From NCBI GenBank assembly GCA_031264645.1, contig JAISDR010000225.1:1-7668 (forward strand): DNA of 7,668 nt, given 5' to 3'. Numbering within the stretch: position 1 is the first letter of the stretch; each line of letters opens with the position of its first letter. The notes under the pieces are model-generated. The model was not told where the DNA came from, made no database searches, and saw only the letters and a program-made list of their open reading frames with translations. Source of the stretch: Prevotellaceae bacterium. GTDB taxonomy: Bacteria; Bacteroidota; Bacteroidia; Bacteroidales; UBA932. This document shows, one piece after another, positions 1 to 7,036 of this stretch. The position numbers and the translations under genes were made by a program.

Positions 1-2205
1 GACGGCAGCTATCTGCTGAAAAAGAATAAGATTGTCATTTCGGGCGAGGAAAGCAGACTGTCTGTAGATGAAATCAACTCTTACATCAGCCAGCGTCCGA
101 ACCGCAGCGACATGTTCAAATTTCATTTGGGACTGTACAGCATATCGGGGAAAGATACAAGCAAATGGCTGAACCGCAAGCTGCAGGCATGGGGCGAAGC
201 TCCCGTTATCTTCGATTCCTCAAGGAACAAAATCAGCATCAGCAACATCAGGGCATACATGCAGAATCTGGGTTTGTATCATGCAGTGGTCAGGGATTCC
301 GTCGTTTACAAAAAGAAGAAAGCTACGGTACTTTACATCATCCGTCCCGGAAATTCATATACCGTCAAAAACATCGAATACAACATCGCCGACACCGCCA
401 TAAGGAGATTCGTAACCTCGGACACCACGCGCCTGCGAACCGGAAGAAGACTGTCGGCTAACATGCTCGACCGTGAGCGGGAAGCCATCTCCGCACGCCT
501 GCGAAACAATGGATACTACTCTTTCAACAAGAATTTTATCTCGTTCAAAGCCGACAGCGCCATCGGAAACGGCGAAGTCAACTTGAAAATGAACGTGCAG
601 CCTTTCACCAGAATGGTAAACGGCAAAAGAACCGAAACGGACTATCCCGTGTACCGGATAAATAATGTATATGTCTATACCAATTACAATTCCATGCTTG
701 CCGTTACGGATTCGTCCTATACAAAATCGTTTGACACCCTGTACAGCGAAAACATACACTTGCTGTATAAAGACGACCGGAACCTCAAGCCGGGAGTTCT
801 CTCGCGGGCAAACCTGTTCGATAAGGGCGACATCTACAGCGAAGACAAGGTAAACCGGACATATAACAACCTTTCGGGACTGGCGCTCTTCAAGTCCGTG
901 ACAATACAGTTCAGGGAATCAGGCGAAGGACTTCTCGACTGCATCATATTTTTAGACCCGCTGATGATACAGTCATACGAAGTCGATATCGAGCTGTCGA
1001 CAAATGCCTCGAGCATGATTGGCTTTTCTCCGGGTCTCAGCTACAGGCACAAAAACCTGTTCAAGGGCGCCGAAGTTTTCAACCTCGATTTTCGGGGCGT
1101 GTTCCAGCGCAGTTTCGGCTCGTCGCACCTGTCGTCGCAGGAGTACAATGGCGGCATTTCCTTCGACATACCGCGTTTCCTGATGCCGGTATCCATAGGG
1201 TATTTCAAGACCCAGATTCCTCACACGCAGTTCAGCACTTCGTATGTATACCAGCAGCGTCCGGACTATACGCGGGCGATAGGAAACTTCCGCTTCGGAT
1301 ACAGGTGGAAAAGTTCGGAAACAAGGACTTTCCAGTTCAATCTTTTGGATTTTAACATGATTAAGATGTACAGGCTGAGTCCCGAGTTTTATTCGAACAT
1401 CAATAACCCGTATCTCAGGAACATGTATTCCAACCACTTTGTACTCGGGATGACGGGGTCGTTCATCTACAGCAATCAGCCTGAAAGCGGACGTAGCCGC
1501 TGGCGGAGAGGCAGTTTCTGGAATTACCGCATCAACGGGGATATCGCCGGGAATTTCATCAGTCTCTTCAACCGCTACATGCCAAAGGACGGAGACCTGG
1601 GACGCCTTATCGCGGGAATGCCTTACAGCCAGTATGTCAAGGGCGACATGAATCTGGTTTACGACTATCCCGTCAACACTGCAAGCTCGATGGTCTACCG
1701 GTTCTATTTCGGTCTCGGGAAGGCGTACGGAAATTCGCTTTCGATGCCTTTCGAGAAGATGTTTTACTCGGGCGGGGCAAACAGTCTTAGGGGCTGGCAG
1801 GTAAGAAGCGTCGGACCCGGCTCGGTTTCTGCCGATTCCATTGACGTCTTTCCCAATCAGGTAGCCGATTTGAGGCTTGAGCTGAATGCCGAGTACCGTT
1901 TTCCTCTTTTCTGGAAATTCGAGGGCGCTTTGTTTGTCGACGCCGGAAATGTCTGGAGTTTGAGTTCGCTTGACACGCGTGAAGGCGCCCGTTTCAGTTT
2001 CGACCGCTTTTACAGGGAAATTGCGGTCAATGCGGGTCTGGGCTTGAGGCTGAATTTCGATTATTTTATCCTCCGTTTCGATTCGGGATTTAAAATTCAT
2101 AACCCCGGCTTACCCTCTGGCAACAGGATAGTTATGCCGGACAAATGGTTCGTAAACGATAATTTAAGTTTTCATTTTGGGATAAATTATCCGTTTAATT
2201 ATTAA
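1..2205 (+). CDS. tamL: TamL-type outer membrane assembly factor (BamA/TamA superfamily), 5' truncated
   Basis: The frame is open from base 1, so the gene is cut by the window edge; the first ATG at 112 is internal. The 734 visible residues contain about three POTRA-like periplasmic domains (roughly residues 4-118, 120-200 and 215-320), recognisable by NIRAYMQNLGLYHAVV and RLRNNGYYSFN. A beta-barrel rich in alternating aromatic residues follows (about 325-734). The GGANSLRGW segment, with LRGW at residues 596-599 (bases 1786-1797), corresponds to the conserved (V/I)RGF/Y loop-6 motif of BamA-like barrels. The protein ends in an aromatic beta-signal-like strand (FHFGINYPFNY). In Bacteroidota this architecture with an early YLLKKNKI segment is typical of TamL, a lipoprotein-anchored TamA relative that helps insert outer membrane proteins. 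I infer that about 40 N-terminal residues, including the lipoprotein signal, are missing. No tamB is visible. A different BamA paralogue is possible but less likely. Confidence 0.88.
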   Translation, partial: DGSYLLKKNKIVISGEESRLSVDEINSYISQRPNRSDMFKFHLGLYSISGKDTSKWLNRKLQAWGEAPVIFDSSRNKISISNIRAYMQNLGLYHAVVRDSVVYKKKKATVLYIIRPGNSYTVKNIEYNIADTAIRRFVTSDTTRLRTGRRLSANMLDREREAISARLRNNGYYSFNKNFISFKADSAIGNGEVNLKMNVQPFTRMVNGKRTETDYPVYRINNVYVYTNYNSMLAVTDSSYTKSFDTLYSENIHLLYKDDRNLKPGVLSRANLFDKGDIYSEDKVNRTYNNLSGLALFKSVTIQFRESGEGLLDCIIFLDPLMIQSYEVDIELSTNASSMIGFSPGLSYRHKNLFKGAEVFNLDFRGVFQRSFGSSHLSSQEYNGGISFDIPRFLMPVSIGYFKTQIPHTQFSTSYVYQQRPDYTRAIGNFRFGYRWKSSETRTFQFNLLDFNMIKMYRLSPEFYSNINNPYLRNMYSNHFVLGMTGSFIYSNQPESGRSRWRRGSFWNYRINGDIAGNFISLFNRYMPKDGDLGRLIAGMPYSQYVKGDMNLVYDYPVNTASSMVYRFYFGLGKAYGNSLSMPFEKMFYSGGANSLRGWQVRSVGPGSVSADSIDVFPNQVADLRLELNAEYRFPLFWKFEGALFVDAGNVWSLSSLDTREGARFSFDRFYREIAVNAGLGLRLNFDYFILRFDSGFKIHNPGLPSGNRIVMPDKWFVNDNLSFHFGINYPFNY

Positions 2206-2212
2206 TTTATAT

Positions 2213-2220
2213 TAATTTTG
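2213..2220 (+). promoter_or_regulatory. Bacteroidota -7 promoter box for the TPR gene
   Basis: TAATTTTG matches the Bacteroidota primary sigma factor -7 consensus TAnnTTTG exactly. It lies 8 bases after the tamL stop in very AT-rich DNA. Transcription would start near 2224-2228, giving a leader of about 20 bases before the TTG at 2248. No clear TTTG/TTG -33 element sits 19-21 bases upstream, so the assignment rests on the -7 box alone. The box contains the TTG at 2218-2220, so that codon is unlikely to be the start of the gene. Confidence 0.45.
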
Positions 2221-2247
2221 TGCGTTTTTTATAAATATGGATATAGA

Positions 2248-4245
2248 TTGAAAAACGTCGTAAAAAATATTGTTCTGATACTGTTTCTGGTTGCAAGTAC
2301 TTATTCTTTTGCACAGTATGACAAGTACTATTATTTCAGCCGCGGACGCGAACACCTGATAAATTCGCGATATGCATACGCAATTTCCTACTTCAGCATC
2401 CTCGTTCAGGCTGACAGCAGCCTCTACGAAGGATATTTTTTCAGGGGAATTGCAAAATATAATCTTAACGATTACATCGGGGCTTTGCAGGATTTCAACA
2501 GGGCGCTGCACGTCAACCCCGCTTTCACGCAGGCATATCACTACCGGGCAATAACCTTTTCGCAGCTAAGCCGTTTCGACGAGGCAATGAAGGATTATGA
2601 GAAAGCCATAGACTTGAGACCCGACAACGTGGGGATTTACTTTTCGAGAGGCATTACCTACCTTATGTCGCAAAAGTTCGAGAAATCGATTGAAGACTTC
2701 AACGTCTACCTGCGGCACGAACCCAATTCGAGCGACGCTTTTGTGAACCGGGGAACGGCGCACTTGATGAGCAAGGATACGGCAAGAGCTTTGGAAGATT
2801 ATAACAGGGCAATATATTTCAGGTCTTTCGATGCTAACGCCTATATCCGCAGATCGCGAATCTACGCAATGCGCAACGAGAATCAGAAGGCGCTGAAGGA
2901 TCTCGACCAGGCAATAAGGCTCGATTCGACAAGTTCGTTCGTGTTTTTCAGCAGGGCTTTGGTGAAACATGCGCTGGAGGATATCGGCGGGGCGCTGAAA
3001 GACCTGGGCAAGGTGCTCGAATTAGACCCCGACAATGCGCTAAGCTACTATAACAGGGCGCTGATACGTTCACAAATCGGGGACTACAATAATGCTATCG
3101 AGGACTACGGGCATGTCGTGGACATCAATCCCGACAATGTGCTCGCCTATTTCAACCGCGCCGCCGTGGAAATCGAGCTTAACGACTATTATGCCGCTCT
3201 GAGGGACTATACCAAAGCGATTGAGCTGTATCCCGATTTTGCAACGGCATACATGAACCGCTCGATAGTGAGAAACCAGATAGGACAGTACGAAAACGCC
3301 CGCAAGGACTACGATATCGCGCAGCAGAAAATAGCCCTGTTCCGCAAGGACGCTTCCGACAGCGTTTTCTCGATGTTTGCCGACACAAGCCGCACTTTCA
3401 ACAAGCTGCTGGCTCTGGACGCCGAGTTTACCAAAAAAACTTTCAGCAATAAACTCGAAAACCGGAGAATCGGATTCATGATTCAGCCTCTGTTCAAGTT
3501 CTGCGAGGGCGCTCCGAAATCGACTCTCGCGCTCGACAAGCAGTATTTCTTCCCGTCGATAGACGATTTCCTGCGAAACGAAAATCTGGAGAATACTGCG
3601 CTGTCTACTCAAAATATTGAAATAAACGATACTGTTATCGGGAAAATGGACTTGACGTCCGAAGTCCTGATACGCAGCGACGATGATAAAATCAAGGCTT
3701 TAGGATATTTTATCAAGGGAATGTCGCAGGCGCAAATCAAACAGTTTTCGAGCGCAATCAACTATTTTTCCAGGGCAATAACGCTCGATCCGAAAAATAT
3801 TTTCTACTATCTGAACAGAAGCGCAGTCCAAAGCGAAATGATTGATTTTATTTCCAATATCGAAAACTCAATACCGAAACTGAGCCTCGAAGATAATATC
3901 GTAAGCTCGAAGAATGTAATCAACCAGCATGTTTACGACTACAGGGAGGCTATCGACGATCTGGCAAAAATCGAATCGCTGAATCCCGATTTCGCATACC
4001 TGCACTATAACCGCGGAAATCTCTTATGCCTGTCAAACAAAATGCCCGAAGCCATCGAATCGTATACGAAGGCTATTGAACGGTATCCGTATTTCGCCGA
4101 AGCTTATTTCAATCGCGGCTTGGTGTCAATATATCTCAGAGATACCGAAAAGGGATGCATCGACGTCAGTAAATCGGGAGAAATGGGCGTGGACGAGGCT
4201 TACTCAATCATAAAAAAATACTGCCTCAACGAAGAAGAAGAGTAG
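2248..4245 (+). CDS. Exported multi-TPR (tetratricopeptide repeat) protein
   Basis: The chosen start is TTG at 2248, giving 665 aa. It places KNVVKN directly before a hydrophobic stretch ending SFA|Q, a typical signal peptidase I site (signal about residues 1-22). The TTG at 2218 in the same frame adds ten polar residues and overlaps a promoter box. Ten TPR units run without a break over residues 27-361, each with an Arg (F/Y-x-R-G/A/S) exactly 34 residues after the last. A non-TPR segment follows: the spacing between the flanking Arg/Lys positions (338 and 490) exceeds one repeat by 118 residues. Four more TPR units then follow, the second split by a 31-residue insertion. The tail is acidic (NEEEE). 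TPR arrays bind partner proteins or peptides, so this is probably a periplasmic scaffold. No catalytic motif is visible and I cannot assign a specific partner. It follows tamL closely but probably has its own promoter. Confidence 0.85.
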   Translation: MKNVVKNIVLILFLVASTYSFAQYDKYYYFSRGREHLINSRYAYAISYFSILVQADSSLYEGYFFRGIAKYNLNDYIGALQDFNRALHVNPAFTQAYHYRAITFSQLSRFDEAMKDYEKAIDLRPDNVGIYFSRGITYLMSQKFEKSIEDFNVYLRHEPNSSDAFVNRGTAHLMSKDTARALEDYNRAIYFRSFDANAYIRRSRIYAMRNENQKALKDLDQAIRLDSTSSFVFFSRALVKHALEDIGGALKDLGKVLELDPDNALSYYNRALIRSQIGDYNNAIEDYGHVVDINPDNVLAYFNRAAVEIELNDYYAALRDYTKAIELYPDFATAYMNRSIVRNQIGQYENARKDYDIAQQKIALFRKDASDSVFSMFADTSRTFNKLLALDAEFTKKTFSNKLENRRIGFMIQPLFKFCEGAPKSTLALDKQYFFPSIDDFLRNENLENTALSTQNIEINDTVIGKMDLTSEVLIRSDDDKIKALGYFIKGMSQAQIKQFSSAINYFSRAITLDPKNIFYYLNRSAVQSEMIDFISNIENSIPKLSLEDNIVSSKNVINQHVYDYREAIDDLAKIESLNPDFAYLHYNRGNLLCLSNKMPEAIESYTKAIERYPYFAEAYFNRGLVSIYLRDTEKGCIDVSKSGEMGVDEAYSIIKKYCLNEEEE

Positions 4246-4262
4246 TCAATTTTGAAAAAAAA

Positions 4263-4396
4263 TGCCGAATACATTCCAGTGATGAGTTTCATTAGCCGGT
4301 TTACAGGTTTCATCATTCCAATGATGAGTTTCATCCGCCGGTTTACGAATTTCATCATTCCAGTGATGGATTTCATCAGAGGAATATATTCCGGCA
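4263..4396. repeat. Imperfect palindromic intergenic element with inverted terminal arms
   Basis: The element lies in the gap between the convergent TPR and aminotransferase genes. The left arm is TGCCGAATACATTCC (4263-4277). The right arm (4381-4396) reads TGCCGGAATATATTCC on the minus strand. The two share 14 identical positions, with one mismatch and one indel. The right arm contains the perfect 12-bp palindrome GGAATATATTCC (4381-4392). Between the arms lie five 21-bp units and an 18-bp perfect palindrome, TCATCATTCCAATGATGA (4310-4327). A transcript of either strand could fold strongly. It could be a bidirectional terminator-like structure, a REP/MITE-like dispersed repeat, or a protein-binding array; the sequence alone does not decide. 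No transposase and no convincing target-site duplication are seen. No T-tract of the classical intrinsic terminator type follows on either strand. Confidence 0.75.
4273..4377. repeat. Five alternating 21-bp tandem units (A-B-A-B-A)
   Basis: Units of exactly 21 bp are at 4273-4293 (A), 4294-4314 (B), 4315-4335 (A), 4336-4356 (B) and 4357-4377 (A). A units begin ATTCCARTGATG and B units begin with a CCGGTTTAC core. All five end in TTTCATC or TTTCATT. The higher-order A+B period is 42 bp, or 14 codons. The first two A units contain the small inverted repeat GATGA-GTT-TCAT. The spacing equals about two turns of B-DNA, which would place equivalent positions on one helical face. Because 21 is a multiple of 3, stop-free frames persist on both strands without implying a protein. 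Confidence 0.8.
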
Positions 4397-4409
4397 AATT
4401 TTACGCAAT

Positions 4410-5534
4410 TTATATCAGCATCTTTTTAAAAACGTCGATAAAATATTGAGCTTCGTTTTCGCTTATGCACAATGGCGGCAGCAGGCGGATAATATTTGTG
4501 GATGACGCGCCTGTAAATATTTTGTGATCGAACAGCAGTTTGCGGCGGATTTCCGAAACCGGTTCCGGCATTTCGATAGCTATCATCAAGCCCTTTCCCC
4601 GCAATTCCTTGATTTGGGGGAAGGCGGACAGTCCTTTCATCAGAAAATCACCGACTTTTTCCGCATTTGCGACAAGATTTTCTTCGACCATCACATCTGC
4701 AACGGCAATACCTGCGGCACATGCCAGATGAGCGCCTCCGAATGTCGTTCCCAGAGTTCCCTTTACCGGCTCAAACTCCGGAGAAATAAGTGTTCCCGCC
4801 ACGGGAAAACCGTTTCCGATACCTTTGGCGACAGTAATAATGTCGGGTTTGATTCCGGAATACTGGTGATAGAAATATTTTCCCGAACGTCCGCAACCCG
4901 ACTGCACCTCGTCCAGAATCAAGATTGCGCCATACATTTTGCAAAGAGACGAAAGATTTTTCAGAAAGTCGCCGTCAGGTATTCTTATGCCGCCGACGCC
5001 CTGTATTCCTTCGATAATAACCGCACTGTATTCTTTCGATTTCAATTCCCTTTCAACCTGTTCGACGTCGTTCAGCGGAACAAATGTGACATTATCAGTG
5101 AGATTATAGGGCGAACTGTACTGCGGAATATCCGTTACGGCTACCGCTCCTGAGGTTCGTCCGTGAAATGCGCCCTTAAATGCAAGGACTTTTTTCTTTT
5201 GAGTTTTGAAAGAAGCAAGTTTCAAGGCGTTTTCATTGGCTTCGGCGCCGGAATTGCACATAAACAGCGAATAATCAGTATATCCGCTTATATCGCCAAG
5301 TTTCCGGGCAAATATTTGCTGCTGTCTGTTTATGACCGAATTGGTGAAAAAAGCCATTTCCTCCAACTGCTGTTCTATGTTTTTCACAAACTTCGGATGC
5401 GAATGTCCGATGGAAATAACGGCATGTCCTCCATAGAAGTCAAGATATTTATTTCCATCGGCGTCGTACAAACAGCATCCTTTTGCTTTTACAAGCTCTA
5501 TATTCCAGATGGAATAGACGTCGAAAAGATTCAT
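4410..5534 (-). CDS. argD: Class III PLP aminotransferase, acetyl-/succinylornithine aminotransferase type
   Basis: This 374-aa protein is full length for the ArgD subgroup of class III (fold type I) aminotransferases. The N-terminal NLFDVYSIWNIELVKAKG followed by YLDFYGGHAVISIGHSHP is the ArgD signature region. Visible PLP-site motifs are NSGAEAN (94-100, phosphate binding), F123-H124-G125-R126 (ring stacking), IIEGIQGVGG (173-182), LDEVQ (207-211, with D208 contacting the pyridine nitrogen) and VAKGIGNGFP, where K237 is the Schiff-base lysine. TTFGGAHLACA is the usual phosphate-contact segment. The enzyme moves an amino group between glutamate and N-acyl-glutamate semialdehyde in arginine biosynthesis, in the cytoplasm. 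Some Bacteroidota are known to use N-succinyl instead of N-acetyl intermediates, so the acyl group is uncertain. It starts 27 bases after a small winged-helix gene on the same strand. No other arg genes are in the window, so another ornithine-type substrate remains possible. Confidence 0.87.
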   Translation of the reverse strand: MNLFDVYSIWNIELVKAKGCCLYDADGNKYLDFYGGHAVISIGHSHPKFVKNIEQQLEEMAFFTNSVINRQQQIFARKLGDISGYTDYSLFMCNSGAEANENALKLASFKTQKKKVLAFKGAFHGRTSGAVAVTDIPQYSSPYNLTDNVTFVPLNDVEQVERELKSKEYSAVIIEGIQGVGGIRIPDGDFLKNLSSLCKMYGAILILDEVQSGCGRSGKYFYHQYSGIKPDIITVAKGIGNGFPVAGTLISPEFEPVKGTLGTTFGGAHLACAAGIAVADVMVEENLVANAEKVGDFLMKGLSAFPQIKELRGKGLMIAIEMPEPVSEIRRKLLFDHKIFTGASSTNIIRLLPPLCISENEAQYFIDVFKKMLI

Positions 5535-5561
5535 TTCCTGCTTTAAAGTTTAGGCGTCCGT

Positions 5562-5741
5562 TTATTTTGCCGGTTCCCAGACACAGCGTTTTGGAGAAAC
5601 GATTTTGCCCGATTCCTTCAGGCTTTTCATTGCCTTTTCTACGTCTTTTTTGTCCAAACCCGTAAGTTCTGCAATTTTAGCCGTGCCTAAAGGCTGTCCG
5701 GCATTAGCCATAGCTTCCAATACTTTTTCCTCTGCATTCAT
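5562..5741 (-). CDS. Small winged-helix/HTH-like protein, 59 aa
   Basis: The ATG at 5741 opens a 59-codon frame ending in TAA at 5564-5562, filling most of the gap between clpX and the aminotransferase. The product begins MNAEEKVLEAMANAGQPLGT and ends SPKRCVWEPAK. Its layout suggests a compact winged helix: helix 1 at about residues 3-13, a helix-turn-helix at about 19-44 (TAKIAELTGLDKKDVEKAMK), then a short wing with KIVSPKRCVWEP. It resembles the small MarR/ArsR-like winged-helix domains found as stand-alone proteins in Bacteroidota, but I cannot name a target or partner. There is no signal peptide or membrane segment. A promoter-like sequence with its -7 box 22 bases upstream supports it as a real gene. 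It may bind DNA near its own promoter, or be an accessory protein. The fold is inferred from sequence pattern only. Confidence 0.75.
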   Translation of the reverse strand: MNAEEKVLEAMANAGQPLGTAKIAELTGLDKKDVEKAMKSLKESGKIVSPKRCVWEPAK

Positions 5742-5763
5742 TTTACTAAATATTAATGTTATA

Positions 5764-5794
5764 CAATATTATTATTACTTTATGCTACAAACAA
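5764..5794 (-). promoter_or_regulatory. Candidate Bacteroidota promoter for the winged-helix gene
   Basis: On the minus strand, TTG (5794-5792) is followed by 20 bases and then TAATATTG (5771-5764). This is one base off the -7 consensus TAnnTTTG and has the usual -33 to -7 spacing. The -33 part overlaps the last codons of clpX. The -7 box ends 22 bases before the ATG at 5741. This would allow the winged-helix gene and argD to be transcribed apart from clpXP. AT-rich gaps give such matches by chance, so this is tentative. Confidence 0.35.
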
Positions 5795-7024
5795 TCTGGT
5801 TAATTTCTCGACTCTGTCTTTTGCATATTGCAGTGTGATATACATTTCCTTGTGTTTTCTCGAAGGAGATTCATACATTGCATCCACCATAACGGTTTCA
5901 AAAATCGACCTCAGTCCACGCGCTCCCAGCTTAAATTCTATCGCCTTATCAACAATATAGTCCAGTACCGGACCTTCGAACTCAAGTTTTATCCCGTCCA
6001 TATCGAACAGGCGAACATACTGCTTGACAATTGCATTCTTGGGTTCTGTCAAAATCCTGTACAGGGCTGTCCTGTCTAAAGGCAACAGGTATGTCGACAC
6101 CGGCAGTCGCCCTATTATTTCGGGAATCAGACCGAAATTTTTCAAATCCGAGGGAATAAGATACTGCAGGATGTTTTCCTTATCAAAGTTTTCTTTTTCC
6201 TTAACCGCCTTGTATCCCATTGACTGTGAATTTAAACGGCGCGATATTATCTTGTCTATATCGTTGAAAGCGCCTCCGCATATAAACAGGATATCTTTTG
6301 TATTAACTTCAATGAATGGCTGTTCGGGATGTTTTCTGCCTCCTCTCGGCGGCACGTTCACCAGCGAGCCTTCCAGCAGTTTCAAGAGTCCCTGCTGCAC
6401 GCCTTCGCCCGAAACGTCGCGGGTAATGGACGGATTGTCGCCTTTGCGCGCAATCTTGTCTATTTCGTCAATAAACACAATGCCTTTTTCGGCTGACTGT
6501 ACATTATAATCGGCTGACTGCAAAAGGCGCGACAGAATGCTTTCCACATCTTCGCCCACATATCCCGCTTCCGTCAAGACCGTTGCATCCACAATGGTGA
6601 AGGGCACATTAAGCATTTTGGCGATTGTACGCGCAAGCAGTGTTTTGCCTGTACCTGTTTCGCCAACCATGATTATGTTCGATTTTTCTATTTCAACATC
6701 ATCAACATTCGATGCATTCTGTTCTATTCTCTTATAATGGTTATAGACGGCAACAGACAGATATTTTTTTGCATTCTCCTGTCCAATAACATACTGATCC
6801 AGGAACGTTTTTATTTCTTCGGGTTTCGGCAGCTTGGCTTTGGATTTTCCCTTTTTCGAAGGCACGCCCGGTTTTTGATAAAGCATAGCGTCCGATATCG
6901 CTTCGTGAACACGCTCGACACAGTCGGGACAGATGCAGGCGTCGATGCCCACAATCATCATGTCAACATCGTCTTCAGTAAGACCGCAAAAGGAACACCT
7001 TTTCTTAGTCATGTTTTTCTTCAT
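5780..7024 (-). CDS. clpX: ClpX, ATP-dependent unfoldase subunit of ClpXP
   Basis: This 414-aa protein has the normal ClpX length and domain order. An N-terminal zinc-binding domain has C10-x2-C13 and C32-x2-C35. The AAA+ module has Walker A GETGTGKT (121-128), pore-1 loop GYVG (154-157), Walker B with D186-E187 in [10 protein letters not shown], and [10 protein letters not shown] (202-211). The arginine finger is R306 in IPEIIGRLP and the sensor-2 arginine is R369 in GARGLRS. ClpX hexamers unfold tagged proteins using ATP and feed them into ClpP. The ClpP-docking loop that reads IGF in E. coli reads MGY here (269-271). The ATG at 7024 is preferred because AGGA lies six bases upstream; a second in-frame ATG at 7012 would remove four residues without touching the zinc site. 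It follows clpP by 12 bases, indicating an operon. Confidence 0.97.
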   Translation of the reverse strand: MKKNMTKKRCSFCGLTEDDVDMMIVGIDACICPDCVERVHEAISDAMLYQKPGVPSKKGKSKAKLPKPEEIKTFLDQYVIGQENAKKYLSVAVYNHYKRIEQNASNVDDVEIEKSNIIMVGETGTGKTLLARTIAKMLNVPFTIVDATVLTEAGYVGEDVESILSRLLQSADYNVQSAEKGIVFIDEIDKIARKGDNPSITRDVSGEGVQQGLLKLLEGSLVNVPPRGGRKHPEQPFIEVNTKDILFICGGAFNDIDKIISRRLNSQSMGYKAVKEKENFDKENILQYLIPSDLKNFGLIPEIIGRLPVSTYLLPLDRTALYRILTEPKNAIVKQYVRLFDMDGIKLEFEGPVLDYIVDKAIEFKLGARGLRSIFETVMVDAMYESPSRKHKEMYITLQYAKDRVEKLTRLFVA

Positions 7025-7036
7025 TTCTTTTCCTGA
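7025..7036 (-). promoter_or_regulatory. Shine-Dalgarno-like site before clpX
   Basis: The 12-base gap between the clpP stop and the clpX ATG contains AGGA followed by AAAGAA and then ATG. This supports the upstream ATG at 7024 over the one at 7012. Other genes in the window show little or no such motif, as is usual in Bacteroidota. Confidence 0.4.

Noticed and set aside
973..2100. Long minus-strand open frame (375 aa) inside tamL
   Set aside because: It is fully antisense to a gene with clear homology, its translation has no recognisable domain, and it arises from the codon pattern of the plus-strand gene.
2201..2218. Two ATTAATTT copies ten bases apart at the tamL end
   Set aside because: Low-complexity AT-rich spacer; too short to call a repeat.
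3070..3612. Minus-strand open frame (180 aa) inside the TPR gene
   Set aside because: It is antisense to well-formed TPR repeats; there is no domain, promoter or start-site support.
4273..4377. CRISPR array
   Set aside because: The units are contiguous 21-mers of two alternating types with no unique spacers and no cas genes nearby.
4200..4397. Minus-strand 65-aa frame with MK heptads
   Set aside because: The repeat periodicity explains the open frame; it overlaps the TPR gene antisense and lacks homology I can recognise.
2251..4446. Shared AAAAACGTCG followed by an A-rich run at 2251-2260 and 4428-4437
   Set aside because: Ten identical bases in AT-rich DNA; both copies are explained by coding (the TPR signal peptide and the antisense of the argD C-terminus), so it is taken as chance.
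4252..4449. Plus-strand 65-aa frame starting at TTG, 6 bases after the TPR stop
   Set aside because: It consists largely of the 21-bp repeats, which stay open simply because 21 is divisible by three; it runs 40 bases into the antisense of argD and has only a TTG start. Kept as a finding, not a gene.
4524..5153. Plus-strand 209-aa frame antisense to argD
   Set aside because: A shadow of the aminotransferase, with no domain or initiation signals.
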